Assembly (NCBI GenBank): GCA_035765045.1
Contig: DASTYI010000033.1
Location: 1-17,610 of the forward strand
Length of the DNA stretch: 17,610 nucleotides
Reading direction: 5' to 3'
Source: Iamia sp035765045
GTDB taxonomy: Bacteria > Actinomycetota > Acidimicrobiia > Acidimicrobiales > Iamiaceae
The position numbers and the translations under genes were made by a program. Positions 14,117-17,610 of the stretch are shown here, one piece after another; positions within the stretch are counted from its first letter, which is position 1, and every line of letters starts with the position of its first letter. The notes below the pieces were generated by a model, which had not been told where the DNA came from, made no database searches, and was given only the letters and a program-made list of their open reading frames with translations.

Positions 14117-17100
14117 ATGACCGAACCGGTCCGGTACCGGGTGCTCGGGCCGCTCGAGGTGGTCGGGGTCGACGGCGAGCCGCTCGACCTGCGCGCCCGC
14201 AAGCCCCGCACCCTGCTGTGCGCCCTCCTGGTGTCGCCCGGCCACACCGTCTCGCTCGACCGCATCGTCGAGGTGCTCTGGGGCGAGGAGCCCCCGGCGG
14301 CGGCGACGGCGACGCTCCAGGCCTACGTCTCCCAGCTGCGCCGCCTCCTCGAACCCGAGCGGGGGCCCCGGCAGGCGCCGACCCGGCTGGTCACCCGGCC
14401 GCCGGGCTACGCCCTGGTGGTCGAGCCCGGGGCCCTCGACGCCGAGGGGCTCGAGCGGCTCGTCGCCCAGGGCGAGGAGGCGATGGCCGAGGGCCGGCCG
14501 GCCCGGGCCGAGGACCTCTTCGCCGCGGCGCTGGCCCTGCGGCGGGGCACGCCGTTCGCCGACGTGGCCACCGAGCCCTTCGCTCTGGGGGCCGTCGCCC
14601 GCCTCGACCAGCTCCTCGCCCTGGCCGACGAGCGCCGGATCGACGCCCTTCTGGCCGTCGGCCGGTTCGGTGCCGCCGTCGCCGACCTGGAGCGCCGGGT
14701 GGCCGAGGACCCCCACCGCGAGCGGTCGTGGGCCCAGCTGGTCGAGGCGCTCTACCGCAGCGACCGCCAGGCCGACGCCCTGCGCGCCTACCAGGCCTGC
14801 CGCCGGACCCTGGCCGAGGATCTCGGCGTCGAGCCGGGCCCCGCCCTCCGCGACCTGGAGCGCCGCATCCTCGCCCACGAGGACCTCGATCCCGCCCCCG
14901 TGCCGCCGCCCCGCCCCGTCGGTCTCGGTGGGGGATCGGTCCCGGAGGGGGCGGGTCCTGCCCCCGACCCGGGCACCGGTGGGGGCGGGCTGGTGGGGCG
15001 GCGGGCCGAGCAGGGGTTGATCGACCGGGCGCTCGCCGGTGCCGACCGGGGGGCGGGGTCGATCGTGGTGGTCGAGGGCGAGTCGGGGATCGGCAAGTCA
15101 CGGCTGGCGGAGGAGGCCGTGGCCCGGGCCGAGGCGGCCGGCTTCGCCACCGCCTGGGCCACCTGCCTCGACGAGGTGGGGGCGCCGCCGCTGTGGCCCT
15201 GGCTCGACGGGCTGGCCCGGCTGGGGGGCACCGCGCCCCCGGAGCCGGCCGCGGCGCCCGACGCCGACCCCGAGGCGGTCCGGTTCGCCCGGGTGCTCGC
15301 CGTGCTCGACGCCCTGATGGCGACGGCCCGGACCCGGCCCGCGCTGCTGGTCGTCGATGACGTCCAGTGGGCCGACGCCCTCTCCCTGCGGGCGCTGTCG
15401 ATGCTGCCGGGGCGTCTCCACGGTGCCCGCCTGGTCGTCGTCGCCACCGTCCGGCGGCCCGATGTCCACGACCGGCCCGCCGTCCACGACCTGCTGGCCG
15501 ATCTCCGCCGGTCGCGCCTGGTGCACCGGGTCCACCTCGACGGCCTGGCGCCCGACGACGTCGCCGCCCTGGCCGAGGAGGTCTCCGGCGCCCCCGTCCC
15601 CGCTGCCCTCGCCGCCACCCTGGCCGCCCGCACCGGGGGCAACCCCTTCTTCGTGTCCGAGCTGGTGCGGTTGCTCGTCAGCGAGCGGGCCCTGGCCACC
15701 GGGGCCGCGCCCGACCGGGTGCCCGACAGCGTGCGGGAGGTGGTGGAGCGGCGCATCGGGCGGCTGCCCGACGACACCCGCACGTTGCTCCGGCTGGCCT
15801 CGATCTCCCCCGGTGCCATCGAGGCCGAGGTGCTGGAGCGGGCCACGGGCCTGCCGGCCGAGCGGGTGACCGCCCTGCTCGACGTGGCCGTGGCCAGCGG
15901 GCTGCTGGTCGAGGCCGAGGACCGGTTCGGGTGGCGCTTCGCCCACGCCCTCGTGCAGGACGCCGTCCGGGCGACGCTCGGGCGGGCCCAGCGCATGCGC
16001 CTCCACGCCACCCTCGGCGACGCCGTCGAGGCCCTCCACGGCGCCGACCCGCACCGCCACCTCGACGAGCTGGCCCACCACCGGGTCGAGGCGGCCCCGC
16101 TGGGCCGGGTCGACGACGCCGTCCGCTGGAGCACCGCGGCGGCGGCGGCGGCCCGGGCCGCCGGGCGCTACGACCTGGCCGTCCGCCACCGGCAGGCGGC
16201 CCGGCGCCTGCTGGAGGGCTCGCCCGCCGAGGCCGCCCGGCACTGGGACCTCACCCTCCAGATGGCCCAGGACCAGCGGGCCGCCGGCGACACCCACGCC
16301 TTCGGGGTGACCCTGACCGAGGCCATCGCCACCGCCCGGGCGCTCCACGACGAGCACCGCATGGCCCTGGCCGCCGCCGAGCTCGGGTGGGTCAACCTCT
16401 GGAACACGCGCCCCTACGGGAACATCGACCGGGCCGTGTGCGCCGAGATCGAGCGGCTGGCCGACAACGAGGACGACCCGGCCCTGGCCGCCCGCCTGCG
16501 GGGGGCCGTCGCCGTCGAGCTCTACTACGGCGGCGACCGGGCCCACGGCGAGACCCTGGCCCGGCGGGCGGTGGCCGCCGCCCGCGACCTGGGCGACCCC
16601 GCCCTGCTGGGCCGGACGCTCAACAACCTGGTCCTCGCCGCCTGGGTGCCCGAGCGGGACGACGAGCGGCTGGCGGCGTGCGAGGAGTCGCTGGCGCTGG
16701 CCGGCTCCGGCCTGCCGGCCCAGACCGAGGTGGTGGCCCGCCTCCACCGGGCCGCCCTGCGTCTGCGCCGGGGCGAGGTCGGGCTGGTGGAGGCCGACCT
16801 GGCCCGCAGCCGGGGCCTCGTCGCCGAGGTCGCCATCCCCGAGATCAGCGCCCAGCTCACCTACGCCGAGTGCGGGTTGGCGATCCTCCGGGCCCGCTGG
16901 GTCGACGCCGAGGCCCTCGCCGAGGACGCCTACGAGCAGCACCTGCGCACCCAGCTGTGGGGTGCCGACTGGTGCCGGCTGCTCCAGCTGGTGGCGATCC
17001 GCGACGCCCAGGGGCGGCTCGACGAGATCGCCGAGTGGGTGGTGCGGACCGCCGAGGACCCGTCGCTGGCCCCGGCCCGGGCGACGGCGGTGCTGGCCGT

Positions 17101-17473
17101 GGCCCGGACCGGCGACCACGCCGAGGCCCGCCGGCTGGCGGCGGGCTGGGACTGGCGGGACGAGCCGGTCGACTGGAGCTGGGACCACCGGTTGCCGGAC
17201 TGGGCCGAGGTCGCCGCCCTCACCGGCTCGCCGGACGTGCCCGCCCTCCGGGAGGTGCTCGCGCCCCGGGCCGGGCTCCAGCGGGTGTCGGGGACGATCG
17301 TCTGCTGCCGGGGCTCGATGCACGACGTGCTGGCCCGGCTGGCCTGGGCGGCCGGCGACGAGGCCGGGGCCCGCGCCCACCACGACGCCGCGGTGGTGGC
17401 GAACCGCGCCGTCGACGCGACCTGGTGGACCGGCCGGTTGGCCCGCGACCTCCCGGCGGTGGCCGGGGGCTAG
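14117..17473 (+). CDS. SARP/AfsR-like transcriptional regulator with BTAD and AAA ATPase domains
   Basis: A 1118-residue regulator. An OmpR-type winged helix fills about residues 5-95 (RYRVLGPLEVVGVDGE, RKPRTLLCALLV, LQAYVSQLRRLLEP). The bacterial transcriptional activation domain follows to about 255 (ending DLGVEPGPALRDLERRIL). A Pro/Gly-rich linker (about 256-290) leads to a signal-transduction ATPase with Walker A GESGIGKS (321-328) and Walker B LLVVDDVQWAD (about 410-420). The C-terminal half (about 600-1118) is alanine-rich and helical, TPR-like, probably binding a ligand or partner. There is no C-terminal LuxR helix-turn-helix, so DNA contact must be through the N-terminus. Start ATG 14117, with GTG 14111 as alternative. 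Such proteins are usually ATP-responsive activators. No antibiotic biosynthesis genes are visible here, so its targets are open; the tandem repeat at 13627-13647 is one candidate. Confidence 0.9.
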   Translation: MTEPVRYRVLGPLEVVGVDGEPLDLRARKPRTLLCALLVSPGHTVSLDRIVEVLWGEEPPAAATATLQAYVSQLRRLLEPERGPRQAPTRLVTRPPGYALVVEPGALDAEGLERLVAQGEEAMAEGRPARAEDLFAAALALRRGTPFADVATEPFALGAVARLDQLLALADERRIDALLAVGRFGAAVADLERRVAEDPHRERSWAQLVEALYRSDRQADALRAYQACRRTLAEDLGVEPGPALRDLERRILAHEDLDPAPVPPPRPVGLGGGSVPEGAGPAPDPGTGGGGLVGRRAEQGLIDRALAGADRGAGSIVVVEGESGIGKSRLAEEAVARAEAAGFATAWATCLDEVGAPPLWPWLDGLARLGGTAPPEPAAAPDADPEAVRFARVLAVLDALMATARTRPALLVVDDVQWADALSLRALSMLPGRLHGARLVVVATVRRPDVHDRPAVHDLLADLRRSRLVHRVHLDGLAPDDVAALAEEVSGAPVPAALAATLAARTGGNPFFVSELVRLLVSERALATGAAPDRVPDSVREVVERRIGRLPDDTRTLLRLASISPGAIEAEVLERATGLPAERVTALLDVAVASGLLVEAEDRFGWRFAHALVQDAVRATLGRAQRMRLHATLGDAVEALHGADPHRHLDELAHHRVEAAPLGRVDDAVRWSTAAAAAARAAGRYDLAVRHRQAARRLLEGSPAEAARHWDLTLQMAQDQRAAGDTHAFGVTLTEAIATARALHDEHRMALAAAELGWVNLWNTRPYGNIDRAVCAEIERLADNEDDPALAARLRGAVAVELYYGGDRAHGETLARRAVAAARDLGDPALLGRTLNNLVLAAWVPERDDERLAACEESLALAGSGLPAQTEVVARLHRAALRLRRGEVGLVEADLARSRGLVAEVAIPEISAQLTYAECGLAILRARWVDAEALAEDAYEQHLRTQLWGADWCRLLQLVAIRDAQGRLDEIAEWVVRTAEDPSLAPARATAVLAVARTGDHAEARRLAAGWDWRDEPVDWSWDHRLPDWAEVAALTGSPDVPALREVLAPRAGLQRVSGTIVCCRGSMHDVLARLAWAAGDEAGARAHHDAAVVANRAVDATWWTGRLARDLPAVAGG

Positions 17474-17507
17474 GCCGTGTCCTGCAAACCAGGTCCGGGC
17501 CGAATCA

Positions 17508-17544
17508 GCGACCCTGAGCGGGGTCCTCGCCCGTTGAGGGTCGC
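17508..17544 (+). terminator. Terminator-like hairpin after the SARP-like gene
   Basis: GCGACCCT (17508-17515) pairs with AGGGTCGC (17537-17544). After one G-G mismatch, AGCGGG pairs with CCCGTT (including one G-U pair) around a seven-base loop. It starts 34 bases after the stop codon. No T-tract follows, which is common for high-GC actinobacterial terminators but weakens the call. Confidence 0.5.
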
Positions 17545-17585
17545 AGTCTCCTCGGCCGCCGTGGAGGAGGTGGCGACGCTCCCCG

Positions 17586-17610
17586 CCTCAAGGTGCCTGG
17601 CACCTTGAGG
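17586..17610. repeat. REP-like palindrome at the right edge (possibly cut)
   Basis: CCTCAAGGTGCC and GGCACCTTGAGG are perfect complements around a single T at 17598. The core GGTGCCTGGCACC is identical to that of the palindrome within treZ (4318-4360), but the outer arms differ. The window ends at the last paired base, so the arms may be longer. The rest of the 137-bp stretch after 17473 shows no coding potential beyond the hairpin at 17508. Confidence 0.75.

Noticed and set aside
14117..17473. Pathway-specific regulator of an antibiotic cluster
   Set aside because: The domain layout allows it, but no biosynthetic, resistance or export gene is in the window. The neighbours are carbohydrate and unknown genes.
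17474..17610. tRNA or small gene after the SARP-like gene
   Set aside because: No cloverleaf with the conserved T-loop, no start codon with coding bias. Only a terminator-like stem and the edge palindrome are supported.

Overview
The window comes from a very high-GC bacterium, almost certainly an actinomycete. The pairing of GlgE, TreS, maltokinase and GlgB is characteristic of Actinomycetota, and a BTAD/AAA (SARP-type) regulator fits the same group. The intergenic palindrome style suggests a less-studied lineage such as Acidimicrobiia, but that placement is a low-confidence inference.

Layout. Positions 1-11342 on the minus strand hold a seven-gene alpha-glucan/trehalose operon, transcribed right to left: glgE, treS, mak, glgB, treZ, glgX/treX and the first 70 codons of treY, which runs off the left edge. 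The first six genes overlap their neighbours by 1 or 4 bp (ATGA, GTGA or TGATG). The only gap is 221 bp between glgX and treY. It is packed with nested palindromes and a 23-bp hairpin. The divergent region around 11343-11478 carries a hairpin/operator-like inverted repeat and a possible leaderless promoter for glgE. The plus strand then reads malQ (short form), an MBL-fold protein, a small unknown protein and a large SARP-like regulator with an ATPase domain. The last 137 bp are non-coding, with a terminator-like stem and a palindrome at the edge that shares its core with one found inside treZ.

How the genes work together. TreS converts trehalose to maltose. Mak phosphorylates maltose with ATP. 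GlgE polymerises maltose-1-phosphate into linear alpha-1,4-glucan, and GlgB branches it. In the other direction GlgX/TreX debranches glucan, TreY converts the chain end to a trehalosyl unit and TreZ releases trehalose. MalQ reshuffles malto-oligosaccharides. The window therefore encodes a nearly closed glucan-trehalose cycle in one transcription unit. No glgA, glgC, glgP or otsAB is present here.

Most interesting non-coding signals: two same-design palindromic elements plus a long hairpin at the only break in the operon; a perfect 43-bp palindrome in frame in the 5' end of treZ, with a core-sharing relative at the right edge; and a tandem 11-bp repeat just upstream of the small gene preceding the SARP gene, with the helical-turn spacing expected of SARP binding sites.
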